Shown piece by piece: positions 10,129 through 19,929 of a stretch of 64,000 bases of DNA; the stretch's first letter is position 1; every line of letters begins with the position of its first letter. Below the pieces are notes generated by a model that was given only the letters and a program-made list of their open reading frames with translations, was not told the origin of the DNA and did not search any database. The DNA is taken from positions 119,189-183,188 of the forward strand of contig AHHB01000048.1 of NCBI GenBank assembly GCA_000242815.2, read 5' to 3'. Source of the DNA: Janthinobacterium lividum PAMC 25724. Its GTDB lineage: Bacteria; Pseudomonadota; Gammaproteobacteria; Burkholderiales; Burkholderiaceae_D. Position numbers and translations under genes: made by a program.

Positions 10129-11106
10129 CTAAATGAGGACGTCTTCCGGCGCGTCGACGCTGAGCGCCTGGCGGGCCGGTGCTTTTTTTACTGCCGGCGT
10201 TTTTTTCGCCTTTGCTGGCGGCTTGTCCGCCAACGGCTTCTTCACGGCCGCCTTGGCCGCCTTGGGTACAACGGCGCGGCGTTTGGCCTGCGCCTTTTTC
10301 TCTGGCTGCGGCGCGGCCGGTTCGGCCAGCTCCTGCGCCAGTGCCGCCAAGCGCTGTTCGATGATGGCGCAATAAGCGGGATTCAATTCAAAACCGACGA
10401 AATCGCGCCCGCAGCGCTTCGCCGCCAGCGCCGTGGTGCCGCTGCCCATGAACAAGTCGAGCACCACGCCGCCGGGCGGGCACGAAGCCTTGAGCATGCG
10501 CTCGATAATTTCCAGCGGCTTTTGCGTCGGATGGTCGGCGCGTTCCGGGTGTTCCTTGTGCAGGCGCGAGACGCTCCACAAGTCTTTCGGGTTGTAGCCC
10601 ACCTCGAGCCATTTCGCACCGATGAAGATAGAGCGCGAACGCGCTTTCTTGGTAGCGGCGTCGTAGGCGATGCGCACGGCGTCAAGGTCGAAGTAATAAT
10701 CCTTGCGCTTGACGAAGAAACCGATGGTGTCGTGCACCGATGAAAAGCTGCGCACGCTGCCGCCCATGGACGGTACGCGGCGATCCCAGATGATTTCATT
10801 CATCATCGCCATCCGTTGTTTCAGCATGACAAAAATCTCTGGCGAATAACGCCAGGTGAGAAAGATGTACAGGCTGCCGTTGGCTTTCAGCTTGGGCAGC
10901 GCCGCATCGATCCACGCCTCCGTCCAGCGCAGGTAGTCGGCCACCGACTGCTGGTCCGAAGCGTTGCCATAATCCTTGCCCAGGTTGTATGGCGGATCCG
11001 TCAGGATCAGGTCTACGCAAGCATCGGGAATACGCGCCAGCCCCGCCAGCGCGTCTTCGCAATAGACCCGGTTGACCCAGTCCGGCCGCTCCGCCATCTG
11101 CGTCAT
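10129..11106 (-). CDS. Beta-class DNA (adenine-N6 type) methyltransferase with a lysine-rich tail, inside the his operon
   Basis: 325 residues. The catalytic motif TDPPYN (residues 36-41) precedes the AdoMet-binding motif DLFMGSGTT (217-225). This motif order, with DPPY, defines beta-class amino-methyltransferases related to M.HinfI/CcrM and RsrI types. The [14 protein letters not shown] motif lies just before the AdoMet site. Residues ~262-312 form a Lys/Ala/Pro-rich histone H1-like tail absent from the catalytic core. The start codon overlaps the hisD stop by 4 bases, so it is coupled to hisD translation, and hisC follows 44 bases later. No restriction endonuclease gene is adjacent, so it looks like a solitary (orphan) methylase. 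Its target sequence cannot be read from the protein. Confidence 0.92.
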   Translation of the reverse strand: MTQMAERPDWVNRVYCEDALAGLARIPDACVDLILTDPPYNLGKDYGNASDQQSVADYLRWTEAWIDAALPKLKANGSLYIFLTWRYSPEIFVMLKQRMAMMNEIIWDRRVPSMGGSVRSFSSVHDTIGFFVKRKDYYFDLDAVRIAYDAATKKARSRSIFIGAKWLEVGYNPKDLWSVSRLHKEHPERADHPTQKPLEIIERMLKASCPPGGVVLDLFMGSGTTALAAKRCGRDFVGFELNPAYCAIIEQRLAALAQELAEPAAPQPEKKAQAKRRAVVPKAAKAAVKKPLADKPPAKAKKTPAVKKAPARQALSVDAPEDVLI

Positions 11107-12428
11107 GGCTGCGGCGTCAAACGCAGTTCAGCGCTGCGCGCGTGGGCTTGCAAGCCTTCGCCATACGCCAGAGTGGCGGCGACACGGCCCAGGGTTTGCG
11201 CGCCCGCTTCGCTGACGTAAATGATGGACGAACGCTTCTGGAAGTCATACACCCCCAACGGCGACGAAAAACGCGCGGTGCGCGAGGTCGGCAGCACGTG
11301 ATTGGGACCGCAGCAATAATCGCCCAGCGATTCGGACGAAAAGCGCCCCAGGAACATGGCACCCGCATGGCGGATCTGCTCGGCCCACTGCTGCGGGTTT
11401 TCCGCCGAGATTTCCAGGTGTTCGGCCGCGATGGCATTGGCGATTTCACACGCTTCTTCCATGCTGCGCACCTTGATCAGCGCGCCCCTGTCCTGCAGCG
11501 AAGTGCTGATGGTGGCCTGGCGCGGCATCGTCGGCAGCAGCTTGGCGATGCTCGCTTCGACCTTGGCGATATAGTCGGCATCGGGGCACAGCAGGATCGC
11601 CTGCGCCAGTTCGTCGTGTTCGGCCTGCGAAAACAGGTCCATGGCGACCCAGTCCGGGTCCGTCGTGCCGTCGCACAGCACCAGGATTTCGGACGGTCCG
11701 GCGATCATGTCGATGCCGACGATGCCGAACACGCGGCGCTTGGCGGCGGCCACATAGGCGTTGCCCGGGCCGACGATCTTGTCGACGGCGGCAATCGTCT
11801 GCGTGCCGTAGGCCAGCGCGCCGACCGCTTGCGCGCCGCCGATGGTAATCACGCGCGTCACGCCGGCGATTGCAGCGGCGGCCAGCACCATCTGGTTTTT
11901 CACGCCATCAGGCGTTGGCACCACCATGATGATTTCGCCCACGCCCGCCACATGGGCGGGAATGGCGTTCATCAGCACGGACGACGGATACGCTGCCTTG
12001 CCGCCCGGGACGTAGATACCGACCCGGTCCAGCGGCGTGATCTTCTGGCCCAGCAGCGTGCCATCGGGCTCGGTGTAGGTAAAACCGCGCAATTGCTCGC
12101 GCTGGTGTTCGTGGAAGACGCGGATGCGCTGCGCGGCGATCTGCAGCGCTTCACGCTGCGCCGACGGCAAGCCATTCAGGGCCGCCTGTAATTCGGCTTG
12201 CGAAATATCAAACGCCGCCATTTCCGCCGCGCCGCCATGCGGGATACGGTCGAAACGGTTGGTGTATTCGAGTACGGCTGCGTCGCCGCGCGTTTTCACA
12301 TCGGCCAGGATTTTTGCGACCGACGTTTCAATCGCGGCGTCGGTGCCTGCCTCGAACGCCAGCAGTGTATCGAGCGATTGTTGGAAACCATCCTGGCTTG
12401 AATCGAGCTTGCGTATCTGTATGGACAT
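11103..12428 (-). CDS. hisD: Histidinol dehydrogenase
   Basis: 441 residues. It contains the family stretches [45 protein letters not shown] (zinc ligands Gln/His) and [25 protein letters not shown]. It is NAD- and zinc-dependent and performs the last two oxidations to histidine. hisG lies 26 bases upstream. The stop codon overlaps the methyltransferase start. Confidence 0.97.
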   Translation of the reverse strand: MSIQIRKLDSSQDGFQQSLDTLLAFEAGTDAAIETSVAKILADVKTRGDAAVLEYTNRFDRIPHGGAAEMAAFDISQAELQAALNGLPSAQREALQIAAQRIRVFHEHQREQLRGFTYTEPDGTLLGQKITPLDRVGIYVPGGKAAYPSSVLMNAIPAHVAGVGEIIMVVPTPDGVKNQMVLAAAAIAGVTRVITIGGAQAVGALAYGTQTIAAVDKIVGPGNAYVAAAKRRVFGIVGIDMIAGPSEILVLCDGTTDPDWVAMDLFSQAEHDELAQAILLCPDADYIAKVEASIAKLLPTMPRQATISTSLQDRGALIKVRSMEEACEIANAIAAEHLEISAENPQQWAEQIRHAGAMFLGRFSSESLGDYCCGPNHVLPTSRTARFSSPLGVYDFQKRSSIIYVSEAGAQTLGRVAATLAYGEGLQAHARSAELRLTPQP

Positions 12429-12454
12429 AATCGGCTTTCTGCTACTGAGATTGT

Positions 12455-13141
12455 CTAGGCTTGCGAAGCGGTTTGCGAGGCGCGTTCAAACGCCTCGATG
12501 ATAGGCTGCAAACGCTCGCGCTTGAGCTTGAGCGCCGCCTGGTTGACCACCAGGCGCGACGAAATTTCCATGATGTGCTCGACCTCGACGAGGTTGTTCG
12601 CACGCAAAGTACTGCCCGTGCTGACCAGGTCGACGATGGCGTCGGACAGGCCCACCAAAGGCGCCAGCTCCATCGAACCATACAGCTTGATCAGGTCGAC
12701 GTGTACGCCCTTGGCGGCGAAATGCTCGCGCGCCGTGTGCACGAACTTGGTGGCCACGCGCAGGCGCGCACCCTGCTGCACCGCCTTTTCGTAGTCAAAG
12801 CCAGCCTGCACCGCCACCGACATGCGGCAGGAAGCGATATTCAGGTCGATCGGCTGGTACAGGCCTTCGCCGCCGTGTTCGAGCAAGACATCCTTGCCCG
12901 CCACGCCGAAATCGGCCGCGCCGTACTGTACATAGGTCGGCACATCGCTGGCGCGCACGATGATGACGCGCACGTTCGGATCATTGGTGGCCAAAATCAG
13001 CTTGCGCGAGGTCTCTGGGTTTTCCAGCACCTTGATGCCGGCCGCTTCCAGCAGCGGCATGGTGTCCTCAAAAATACGGCCTTTTGAGAGCGCCAGGATC
13101 AGCTGGGAGCTGTCACCGTTATTCGATCCGTTCATGCTCAT
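12455..13141 (-). CDS. hisG: ATP phosphoribosyltransferase, short form
   Basis: 228 residues, so it is the short HisG(S) form that lacks the C-terminal regulatory domain. It begins with [18 protein letters not shown] and has the phosphoribosyl-binding [18 protein letters not shown] region. It starts histidine synthesis by joining ATP and PRPP. Short forms need the HisRS-like partner HisZ for activity and feedback control; no hisZ is in this window. It is the first his gene of the run, 15 bases after murA. Confidence 0.96.
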   Translation of the reverse strand: MSMNGSNNGDSSQLILALSKGRIFEDTMPLLEAAGIKVLENPETSRKLILATNDPNVRVIIVRASDVPTYVQYGAADFGVAGKDVLLEHGGEGLYQPIDLNIASCRMSVAVQAGFDYEKAVQQGARLRVATKFVHTAREHFAAKGVHVDLIKLYGSMELAPLVGLSDAIVDLVSTGSTLRANNLVEVEHIMEISSRLVVNQAALKLKRERLQPIIEAFERASQTASQA

Positions 13142-13155
13142 TGCTTTTCCTATTT

Positions 13156-14406
13156 TTATTTGATGCGCACGATGTTGGCGCCGACTGCAGACAATTTGAC
13201 TTCCATGCGATCGTAGCCACGGTCCAGGTGATAGATGCGGTCGATCAGGGTTTCGCCGTCGGCCGCCAAGGCGGCGATCACCAGCGACGCCGAGGCGCGC
13301 AGGTCGGTCGCCATCACGGGCGCGCCGCGCAGCTGCTTGACGCCGGCGATGATGGCCGTATTGCCCTCGATGGTGATGTCAGCGCCCAGGCGGTTCATTT
13401 CCTGCACGTGCATGTAGCGGTTCTCGAAAATCGTCTCGGTGACGCGGCTGGCACCGTTGGCGAGCGTGTTGACAGCCATGAACTGCGCCTGCATGTCGGT
13501 CGGGAAGCCCGGATATTCCGTGGTGCGGAAGCTGACGGGGTTCGGACGGGCCGACATCTCGGCGCGGATCCAGTCGGCGCCGAAGGTCATCGTCAGGCCC
13601 ATGGCGCGCAGCTTGTCGAGCGCCGCGTCGAGGATGTCGGTGCGCACATTGCGCAGCGTGATATCGCCGCCGGTGGCCGCCACGGCGCACAGGAAAGTGC
13701 CCGTCTCGATACGGTCGGCAATGACCGCGTGCGACGCGCCGTGCAAAGCGTCGACGCCCTGGATCACCAGGCGGCTGGTGCCGATGCCGTCGATCTTCGC
13801 GCCCATCGCCACCAGCAGGTGCGCCAGGTCGGTCACTTCCGGTTCGCAGGCAGCGTTTTCCAGGATGGTCTCGCCTTCGGCCAGGGTCGCGGCCATCAGC
13901 AGGTTTTCGGTGCCGGTGACGGTGATCATGTCGGTGACGATGCGCGCGCCTTTCAGCTTGGCGCACTTGGCGTAGATATAACCTGCTTCGATACGGATCT
14001 CGGCGCCCAGCGCTTCGAGTCCCTTGATGTGCTGGTCGACCGGACGCGAGCCGATGGCGCAGCCGCCCGGCAAGGAGACCTTGGCTTCGCCAAAGCGCGC
14101 CAGCATGGGGCCCAGCACCAGGATCGAGGCGCGCATGGTCTTGACCAGTTCATACGGCGCTTCCAAGGTGTCGATGGCGCTGCCGTTGAGAACGACGCGG
14201 TCGCCATCCTGCTGCACCTTCAGGCCCGTCTGGCCCAGCAGTTTCAACATGGTGGCGACATCGTGCAGGTGCGGCACGTTCGTCAGGTCCAGGTCGCCTG
14301 CGGTCAGCAAGCCGGCGCACAGGATCGGCAAGGCGGCGTTCTTCGCGCCGGAGATGGCGATGTCGCCGTTCAGGCGGTTGCCGCCGTTGATGAGGAGTTT
14401 GTCCAT
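13156..14406 (-). CDS. murA: UDP-N-acetylglucosamine 1-carboxyvinyltransferase
   Basis: 416 residues of the EPSP-synthase fold. It starts [27 protein letters not shown], and the catalytic cysteine lies in [16 protein letters not shown]. It performs the first committed step of peptidoglycan synthesis, using PEP and UDP-GlcNAc in the cytoplasm. The Cys form is sensitive to fosfomycin in general. It sits 4 bases after ibaG, a widely conserved neighbourhood. Confidence 0.98.
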   Translation of the reverse strand: MDKLLINGGNRLNGDIAISGAKNAALPILCAGLLTAGDLDLTNVPHLHDVATMLKLLGQTGLKVQQDGDRVVLNGSAIDTLEAPYELVKTMRASILVLGPMLARFGEAKVSLPGGCAIGSRPVDQHIKGLEALGAEIRIEAGYIYAKCAKLKGARIVTDMITVTGTENLLMAATLAEGETILENAACEPEVTDLAHLLVAMGAKIDGIGTSRLVIQGVDALHGASHAVIADRIETGTFLCAVAATGGDITLRNVRTDILDAALDKLRAMGLTMTFGADWIRAEMSARPNPVSFRTTEYPGFPTDMQAQFMAVNTLANGASRVTETIFENRYMHVQEMNRLGADITIEGNTAIIAGVKQLRGAPVMATDLRASASLVIAALAADGETLIDRIYHLDRGYDRMEVKLSAVGANIVRIK

Positions 14407-14410
14407 GTAC

Positions 14411-14647
14411 TTATCCTTGGAATTCTTCAGGTGTCAGGGTTTTCATCGACAGCGCGTGGATTTCCTCGCGCATGCGGTCGCCCAGCGCCGCATAGACGAT
14501 CTGGTGACGGGCGATCAAACGCTTGCCAGCAAACGCCGGCGAAACGATCACTGCCTGGAAGTGCTGGCCGTCGCCCTCCACTTCGAGGTGCGTGCATTCG
14601 AGGCCGGCCGACAGGTAGCCGTGGATCAGTTCTGGAGTGGTGGTCAC
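14411..14647 (-). CDS. ibaG: BolA/IbaG-family protein
   Basis: 78 residues from a GTG at 14647, chosen because an AAGGA ribosome-binding site precedes it and the BolA domain begins here. The open frame goes 31 codons further up without BolA character. Sequence features are a [38 protein letters not shown] core with an invariant histidine, and a cysteine. IbaG/BolA proteins work with monothiol glutaredoxins in Fe-S handling; grxD is present at 36.5 kb. It is adjacent to murA as in E. coli yrbA. Confidence 0.92.
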   Translation of the reverse strand: MTTTPELIHGYLSAGLECTHLEVEGDGQHFQAVIVSPAFAGKRLIARHQIVYAALGDRMREEIHALSMKTLTPEEFQG

Positions 14648-14717
14648 GATAAGTCCTTGATATTGAATAATGTAGTGATGTGATGTGCCGCAATCAATGG
14701 CGCAATGAGTGTCGTCA

Positions 14718-15479
14718 CTAGTGACGCAAACGATAGCCACTTTTCAGTAGGCGGATCGATGCCAGCGCCAGTATCACGAGGAAGCCGGCGACGATGAAAA
14801 GACTGAGCCAGGGGCTGACGTCGGACACGCCGAAGAAGCCATAGCGGAAGCCGTCGATCATGTAAAAGAAGGGGTTCAGATGCGATACCGACTGCCAGAA
14901 CGGCGGCAGCGAGTGGATCGAATAGAACACGCCCGATAAAAAGGTGGCCGGCATGATCAGGAAATTCTGGAAAGCGGCCAGCTGGTCGAATTTTTCGGCC
15001 CAGATGCCGGCGATCAGGCCCATGGTGCCCAGCATGGCGGCGCCCAGGAGCGCAAAGATGACGATCCACAGCGGCGCGACAAACGACAAGTCGGCGAACC
15101 AGCAGGTAATGACAAACACGCCAAAGCCCACGGCCAGGCCGCGCGCGACGGAAGCGAGTACATACGCCGAGAAGATTTCCCAGTGCGACAGGGGCGTCAA
15201 CAGCACGAACACCAGATTGCCCGTGATCTTGGATTGGATCAGCGAGGACGAGGAATTGGCGAATGCGTTTTGCAGCACGCTCATCATCACCAGCCCGGGG
15301 ATCAAAAAGGCCGTGTAGCTGACGCCAGGGCTGGGCTCCACGCGGCCGTCGAGCACATGGCCGAACACCAGCAAGTACAGCATCGAGGTAAGTACGGGCG
15401 CAGCCACGGTTTGCGTCGCCACTTTCCAGAAGCGCAGCGTCTCTTTGTAGACGAGGGTGCGAAATCCTGTCGAAATCAT
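14718..15479 (-). CDS. yadH: ABC-2 type transporter permease (YadH-like)
   Basis: 253 residues with about six hydrophobic helices. The sequence includes the ABC-2 family segment FLIPGLVMMSVLQNAFANSSSSLIQSK and the later GLIAGIWAEKFDQLAAFQNFLIMPATFLSGVFYS. It overlaps the ATPase gene by 4 bases, so they form one transporter. The substrate is unknown; YadGH-type exporters lie near mla/ibaG/murA in many proteobacteria. Confidence 0.9.
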   Translation of the reverse strand: MISTGFRTLVYKETLRFWKVATQTVAAPVLTSMLYLLVFGHVLDGRVEPSPGVSYTAFLIPGLVMMSVLQNAFANSSSSLIQSKITGNLVFVLLTPLSHWEIFSAYVLASVARGLAVGFGVFVITCWFADLSFVAPLWIVIFALLGAAMLGTMGLIAGIWAEKFDQLAAFQNFLIMPATFLSGVFYSIHSLPPFWQSVSHLNPFFYMIDGFRYGFFGVSDVSPWLSLFIVAGFLVILALASIRLLKSGYRLRH

Positions 15480-16393
15480 ACGGTACCTTTATCCATGATC
15501 TGCAAGAAGATATCTTCCAGGTCGGCTTGTTGCAATTGCATTTCGTCGATCTCGACGCCGGCTTCGCGCAAGTGGGCGAGGATTTTCTCGACTTCGCTGT
15601 ATTCGTTGATGCGCAGGCTGAACTTGTTCGGCGCCTGCTGTTCTTGCGGGTGCAGCAGCAGGTGCTGCAGGTCGGCCGGCAGGCCGCCATGTTTGAGGTG
15701 CAGCTGCAACTGCGAACCGGCGATGCGCCGGATCAGGGCCGACATGGTGTCGAGCGCCACCACCTTGCCCGCCTTGAGCATGGCCACGCGCTGGCACATC
15801 GCTTGCGCTTCTTCCAGGTAATGGGTGGTCAGCACGACCGTGTGGCCGCCTTCGCGGTTCAGGCGCGAGATGAACTTCCACAGGGTCTGGCGCAGTTCCA
15901 CGTCAACACCTGCGGTCGGCTCATCGAGCACGATCACGGGCGGCTTGTGCACCAGCGCCTGAGCGACGAGCACGCGGCGCTTCATGCCACCGGACAGGGC
16001 GCGCATATTCGTGTCGGCCTTGCCGGTCAGGTCGAGGTTTTCCATGACCTCGTCGATCCACTTGTCGTTGTTCGGCAAGCCGAAATAGCCGGACTGCAGG
16101 CGCAAGGTTTCGCGCACGGTGAAAAACGGGTCGAATACCAACTCCTGCGGCACCACGCCCAAGTTGCGGCGCGCATTGCGAAAGTCGCTGACCACATCGT
16201 GGCCGTGGATCTTCACGCTGCCCGCATCGGGGCGTATCAGGCCGGCGATGATGGAGATGAGGGTGGTCTTGCCGGCGCCATTCGGACCGAGCAAGCCGAA
16301 AAATTCGCCTTCCTCGATGGCCAGTGACACGCCGCCCAGCGCCTTGAGCGATTTATAGCTCTTTTCTACATTCGTGATTTGAATTGCGGTCAT
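15476..16393 (-). CDS. yadG: ABC transporter ATP-binding protein (YadG-like)
   Basis: 305 residues. Walker A is GPNGAGKTT (residues ~36-44), the signature is ALSGGMKRR, and Walker B VIVLDEPTAGVD is followed by the switch histidine in TTHYLEEA. The extra ~80-residue C-terminal domain is typical of ABC-2 exporters. It is coupled to the permease by an ATGA overlap. Confidence 0.93.
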   Translation of the reverse strand: MTAIQITNVEKSYKSLKALGGVSLAIEEGEFFGLLGPNGAGKTTLISIIAGLIRPDAGSVKIHGHDVVSDFRNARRNLGVVPQELVFDPFFTVRETLRLQSGYFGLPNNDKWIDEVMENLDLTGKADTNMRALSGGMKRRVLVAQALVHKPPVIVLDEPTAGVDVELRQTLWKFISRLNREGGHTVVLTTHYLEEAQAMCQRVAMLKAGKVVALDTMSALIRRIAGSQLQLHLKHGGLPADLQHLLLHPQEQQAPNKFSLRINEYSEVEKILAHLREAGVEIDEMQLQQADLEDIFLQIMDKGTV

Positions 16394-16604
16394 GTGCTTG
16401 TTTCAAGTGTAATGCGTCGGGTGTGATGCGCCAGTTGCCGGAGAGATCGAGGCCGGCAGGCCAGTGCAGGGCGTCCCCTTCATACGAGGGTGACGCAACA
16501 GTCAATTATAGTTGGAAAATTCGTGAAACACTTGGAGATCAATCCGGCGGCGCTACTGTCCTGCCGGCTTGAAAGCTACTGCTGATGCGGGGAGTGGGAC
16601 AGGA

Positions 16605-16961
16605 TCAATGATGATGCAGGTCGGACGGGCTGCGTTCGGCGCTGCCGCCGGCGCTGCCGCAATCGTCGGCGCTGTCGGCACTCAACGTGCTCGACACGAG
16701 CGAGCACACGCCATACAGCTTGGTGAGGTTTTTCAAGTTATTCGGCAGGTTTTTCAGTTCCAGCACGCCGCCGGCATCCTGCGCGGCGCGCTGCCACGTC
16801 AGCATGACGGAAACGGCGGCCGAGTCGACAGCCTTGACGTTGCGCAAGTCGAACTTGGTCTGACCCGAGCGGATGGCGTCCAGGCCCTGCTCCAATGCCG
16901 AGGTGGCATTGTGCACGGTCAGGGAAGTCAGGGACTGCAAGGTGTCGAGAGAATCGGGCAT
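16605..16961 (-). CDS. mlaB: STAS-domain protein MlaB
   Basis: 118 residues. The STAS fold is indicated by FDLRNVKAVDSAAVSVMLTWQRAAQ, the loop containing the conserved D-S, and the C-terminal LPNNLKNLTKLYGV. In the Mla system MlaB binds and stabilises the MlaF ATPase. The tail is Ser/Gly/Ala-rich and ends in HHH. It is last in the mlaFEDACB order. Confidence 0.88.
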   Translation of the reverse strand: MPDSLDTLQSLTSLTVHNATSALEQGLDAIRSGQTKFDLRNVKAVDSAAVSVMLTWQRAAQDAGGVLELKNLPNNLKNLTKLYGVCSLVSSTLSADSADDCGSAGGSAERSPSDLHHH

Positions 16962-17013
16962 GGCGTCGGGCTGTGCTGGTCTGGATCTGGTTCAGGAACT
17001 ATATGATAGCCGA

Positions 17014-17649
17014 TTATTTGGCTTTGACAGCGGGACGGCTGGCCAGGGCCTTGTTTTTTGCCTGCAAGGTCTTGATCAGGCCATCGACGCCGCCCTTGCT
17101 GATCTCGCTGGCGAAGCTGCTTTTATACGTTTCCACCAGCCACGCGCCCAGCACGTTGATGTCATAGATCTTCCAGCCGGACGGGGTTTTCGCCACGCGG
17201 TAGTTCAAAGGCACGGGTTCGCCGCGCGCCACGTTGACCTGCGAGCGCACTTCCACTTCCACATCGGCCGGGTCGGCGCGCATCGGCTTGAATTCCACGG
17301 TTTCGTTCTTGATCTGCGACAGGGCGCCCGAATACGTGTAGATCAGCAAGGTGCGAAATTCTGCGGACAGCTGCTTTTGCTGGTCTGGCGTAGCGTCGCG
17401 CCAGAAGCGGCCGGCAGCCAGCGCCGTCATGCGCTGAAAGTCCACGTACGGCAAGATCTTGCTTTCCACCAATTCGGTGACGCGCTTGATATCGCCAGCC
17501 TGAATCGCCTTGTCGTTCTTGGCGGTATCGATCACGTCCTGGCTGATGCGTTTGACCAATACGTCCGGCGCTTCTGCCGCAGGGGCAGCCTGGACGGCGG
17601 TGGCGAAGGCGATGGCCGCCATCGCCAGCAGTTGTTTCATCAATTTCAT
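17014..17649 (-). CDS. mlaC: Periplasmic phospholipid-binding protein MlaC
   Basis: 211 residues from MKLMKQLLAMAAIAFATAVQAAP (ATG 17649). AAGG lies seven bases upstream, which favours it over a start ten codons earlier. A signal peptide is evident. The Tol2/Ttg2D domain includes KILPYVDFQRMTALAAGRFWRDA and the GWKIYDINVLGAWLVETYK strand-helix. MlaC shuttles phospholipids between MlaA and the MlaFEDB complex. Confidence 0.92.
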   Translation of the reverse strand: MKLMKQLLAMAAIAFATAVQAAPAAEAPDVLVKRISQDVIDTAKNDKAIQAGDIKRVTELVESKILPYVDFQRMTALAAGRFWRDATPDQQKQLSAEFRTLLIYTYSGALSQIKNETVEFKPMRADPADVEVEVRSQVNVARGEPVPLNYRVAKTPSGWKIYDINVLGAWLVETYKSSFASEISKGGVDGLIKTLQAKNKALASRPAVKAK

Positions 17650-17721
17650 GGTTCTACCTTTCATGGTGTTGCTATACACCGGCTGGCGTTGATCGCAGCC
17701 GTGGTGTTTCTATACCGCAGT

Positions 17722-18597
17722 TTACTGCTGGGAGCCAGCCTCGGAGGCAACGGTATTGCTACCAGATGTTACGCGCTCCGCAGGTGCCAACACGGCGAGC
17801 TCTGCCGGCGCGTCACTCTGCGCTGGCGGCTTTGCCTCGTACTGCGGCGCATAATCGCTGCTGTCGTTTTTTGGCACTTTGCGGTCGCGGCGGTCCGTGT
17901 CGCCATCGAACACCTTGCTTTCGCGCGCCTGCAGGAAACCGTCGCGGATGAATTCATAGCGGTCCAGCGCGGCCGCTTCCATCAGGTTGGTCGCGTCGAG
18001 CAGCGCTGCGCGCTTGTCGACCACCCGCGTCACCGTGCCGATAGTGCGCACTGCCGCAGGGTCCTTGTAGCGCCATGGATCGCCCGTGATATCGAGCGGC
18101 AGGGCCACCGTATCGCGCACGGTCGATGGACCCAGCAGCGGCAGCATCACGTACGGACCAGGCTCGATGCCATACCAGCCCAGGGTCTGGCCAAAGTCTT
18201 CGTTATGCTTCGGAATACCTGCCTGCGAGGCGATGTCGATCAGGCCAAGGAGTCCGAAAGTCGAGTTCATGCTGACGCGCACGACGTCTTGCAAGCCCGC
18301 TTCACCCTTGCCTTGCAGCAAGTTGTTAACGGCGCTCCACACATCGGACAAGTTGCCGAAAAAGTTGCCCACGCCCGTTTGCACGAACGATGGCGTAACC
18401 GTCTTGTAGGCCGTGGCGACCGGCTTCAGGGCCACCTGGTCAACGGTGTCGTTGAACTTGAACATGGCGCGGTTATACCCTTCGAGCGGGTCGCGCGGAT
18501 TGGTGCCGGTGGCGCAAGCGCTCACGCCTGCGGCGATGGCCAGGGCCAGGCCGATACGCACAAGGCTGCCTTGGGATTGCTTGGTCGACTCGCTCAT
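17722..18597 (-). CDS. mlaA: Outer-membrane lipoprotein MlaA (VacJ)
   Basis: 291 residues. The lipobox is LAIAAGVSAC, with Cys 28 as the probable lipidation site. The VacJ body is clear: DPLEGYNRAMFKFNDTVDQ, NNLLQGKGEAGLQDVVRVSMNSTFGLLG, DFGQTLGWYGIEPGPYVMLPLLGPSTVRD. A low-complexity Ala/Gln-rich tail follows. MlaA removes misplaced phospholipids from the outer leaflet. It overlaps mlaD by 4 bases, so here the lipoprotein gene is part of the transporter operon. Confidence 0.94.
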   Translation of the reverse strand: MSESTKQSQGSLVRIGLALAIAAGVSACATGTNPRDPLEGYNRAMFKFNDTVDQVALKPVATAYKTVTPSFVQTGVGNFFGNLSDVWSAVNNLLQGKGEAGLQDVVRVSMNSTFGLLGLIDIASQAGIPKHNEDFGQTLGWYGIEPGPYVMLPLLGPSTVRDTVALPLDITGDPWRYKDPAAVRTIGTVTRVVDKRAALLDATNLMEAAALDRYEFIRDGFLQARESKVFDGDTDRRDRKVPKNDSSDYAPQYEAKPPAQSDAPAELAVLAPAERVTSGSNTVASEAGSQQ

Positions 18598-19070
18598 TTG
18601 CTGTCCTTTCCTTCCGCTGCCTTGCTGTAGATGAACTGATTGATCAGGTCTTCCAGCACTGTGGCCGATTGAGTACGGGCGATCTTGTCACCCTCTGCCA
18701 GGTTCGCCAAATCGCCGCCTGCTTCCAGGCCGATATATTGCTCACCGAGCAAACCGGCCGTCAAAATCTTGGCCGAGCTGTCTTTCGGAAATTTGTAACC
18801 ATCTTCGATGTCGAGTTTCACCAACGCCTGGTACGTTTTGTCGTCAAATCGGATCTCCGCCACGCGTCCCACCACCACGCCAGCACCCTTGACGGGTGCC
18901 TGCGGCTTGAGCCCGCCAATATTGTCGAACTTGGCATTGATGGTATACGTCTTGCTGAAAGACAGCGAGCTCATATTACCTGCCTTGAGCGCCAGAAACA
19001 TCAATGCCGCCACTCCCAGCAAGACGAACAAGCCAACCCAGACATCCAAAGATTTACGTTGCATAAACAA
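18594..19070 (-). CDS. mlaD: MCE-domain protein MlaD
   Basis: 158 residues. One N-terminal membrane helix (VWVGLFVLLGVAALMFLALKAG) is followed by an MCE domain: TYTINAKFDNIGGLKPQAPVKGAGVVVGRVAEI with GLLGEQYIGLEAGGD later. MlaD forms the periplasmic hexameric ring of the MlaFEDB complex. The start is M-F-M at 19070; the second ATG, two codons in, is also possible. Confidence 0.95.
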   Translation of the reverse strand: MFMQRKSLDVWVGLFVLLGVAALMFLALKAGNMSSLSFSKTYTINAKFDNIGGLKPQAPVKGAGVVVGRVAEIRFDDKTYQALVKLDIEDGYKFPKDSSAKILTAGLLGEQYIGLEAGGDLANLAEGDKIARTQSATVLEDLINQFIYSKAAEGKDSK

Positions 19071-19143
19071 TCCTAAATAATTTTTACTTGCTGCCGCCTG
19101 CGCAAAATCGTGCCCAGGCCCGCTGTTGTGGGCTGATCGGCAA

Positions 19144-19929
19144 TTACTTGCTAAACATCAACGCCGTCATCATGAAATCAAGCCACCACACCATCAACGA
19201 TGAAATCACCACCGTGCGCGTGGTCGCGCCGGAGACATCTTCCGGTGTCGGCTGTGCCTGATAACCCTGGAACAGCGCAATGAATGTCACCGCGATACCG
19301 AAGACCATGCTTTTCACATAAGTACCATTGGCGATGTCTTTCCAGATATTCACACCGCCCTGCATCTGCGACCAGAACGAGCCTTCATCGACGCCGATCA
19401 GCACCACGCCTACCAGGTAGCTGCCGATGACGCCGACGGCCGTGAAAATGCCACCCAGGATAGGCATGGCGATCACGCCGGCCCAGAAACGGGGCGCCAG
19501 CACGCGCTGGATCGGGTTCACGGCCATCATTTCCATGGCCGACAACTGCTCACCCGCTTTCATCAGACCGATTTCCGCCGTCAGCGAGGTGCCGGCGCGG
19601 CCCGCAAACAGCAGCGCCGTGACGACCGGACCCAGTTCACGCATTAACGATAGCGCCACCAACTGCCCCAGCGACTGCGTCGCGCCAAAGGTACTCAGTG
19701 TGTAATAGCCTTGCAAACCCAACACCATGCCGACGAACAGGCCGGATACGGCGATGATCAGCACCGAGCGGCTGCCGATGTAAAAAAGTTGCTCTATTAG
19801 CAAATGTGGACGTCGCCACAGGCCGCCCGAGGAGGCAATGATGAGAAAGAACGAGCGCACGGCAAAGCCCAGGTCTTGTACCGAGCGCCGCAACCATGCT
19901 CCGATCGCCGCCAGGAAACGCGCGATCAT
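19144..19929 (-). CDS. mlaE: Phospholipid ABC transporter permease MlaE
   Basis: 261 residues from MIARFLAAIGAWLRR (ATG 19929, overlapping the mlaF stop by 4 bases). The frame is open far upstream inside mlaF but without MlaE character. The permease signature is visible: SLMRELGPVVTALLFAGRAGTSLTAEIGLMKAGEQLSAMEMM, which contains the coupling EQLSAMEM segment. About five to six membrane helices. Confidence 0.95.
   Translation of the reverse strand: MIARFLAAIGAWLRRSVQDLGFAVRSFFLIIASSGGLWRRPHLLIEQLFYIGSRSVLIIAVSGLFVGMVLGLQGYYTLSTFGATQSLGQLVALSLMRELGPVVTALLFAGRAGTSLTAEIGLMKAGEQLSAMEMMAVNPIQRVLAPRFWAGVIAMPILGGIFTAVGVIGSYLVGVVLIGVDEGSFWSQMQGGVNIWKDIANGTYVKSMVFGIAVTFIALFQGYQAQPTPEDVSGATTRTVVISSLMVWWLDFMMTALMFSK

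Noticed and set aside
13142..13155. Search for a histidine leader/attenuator before hisG
   Set aside because: hisG follows murA after only 14 bases and no His-rich leader peptide or attenuator hairpin fits.
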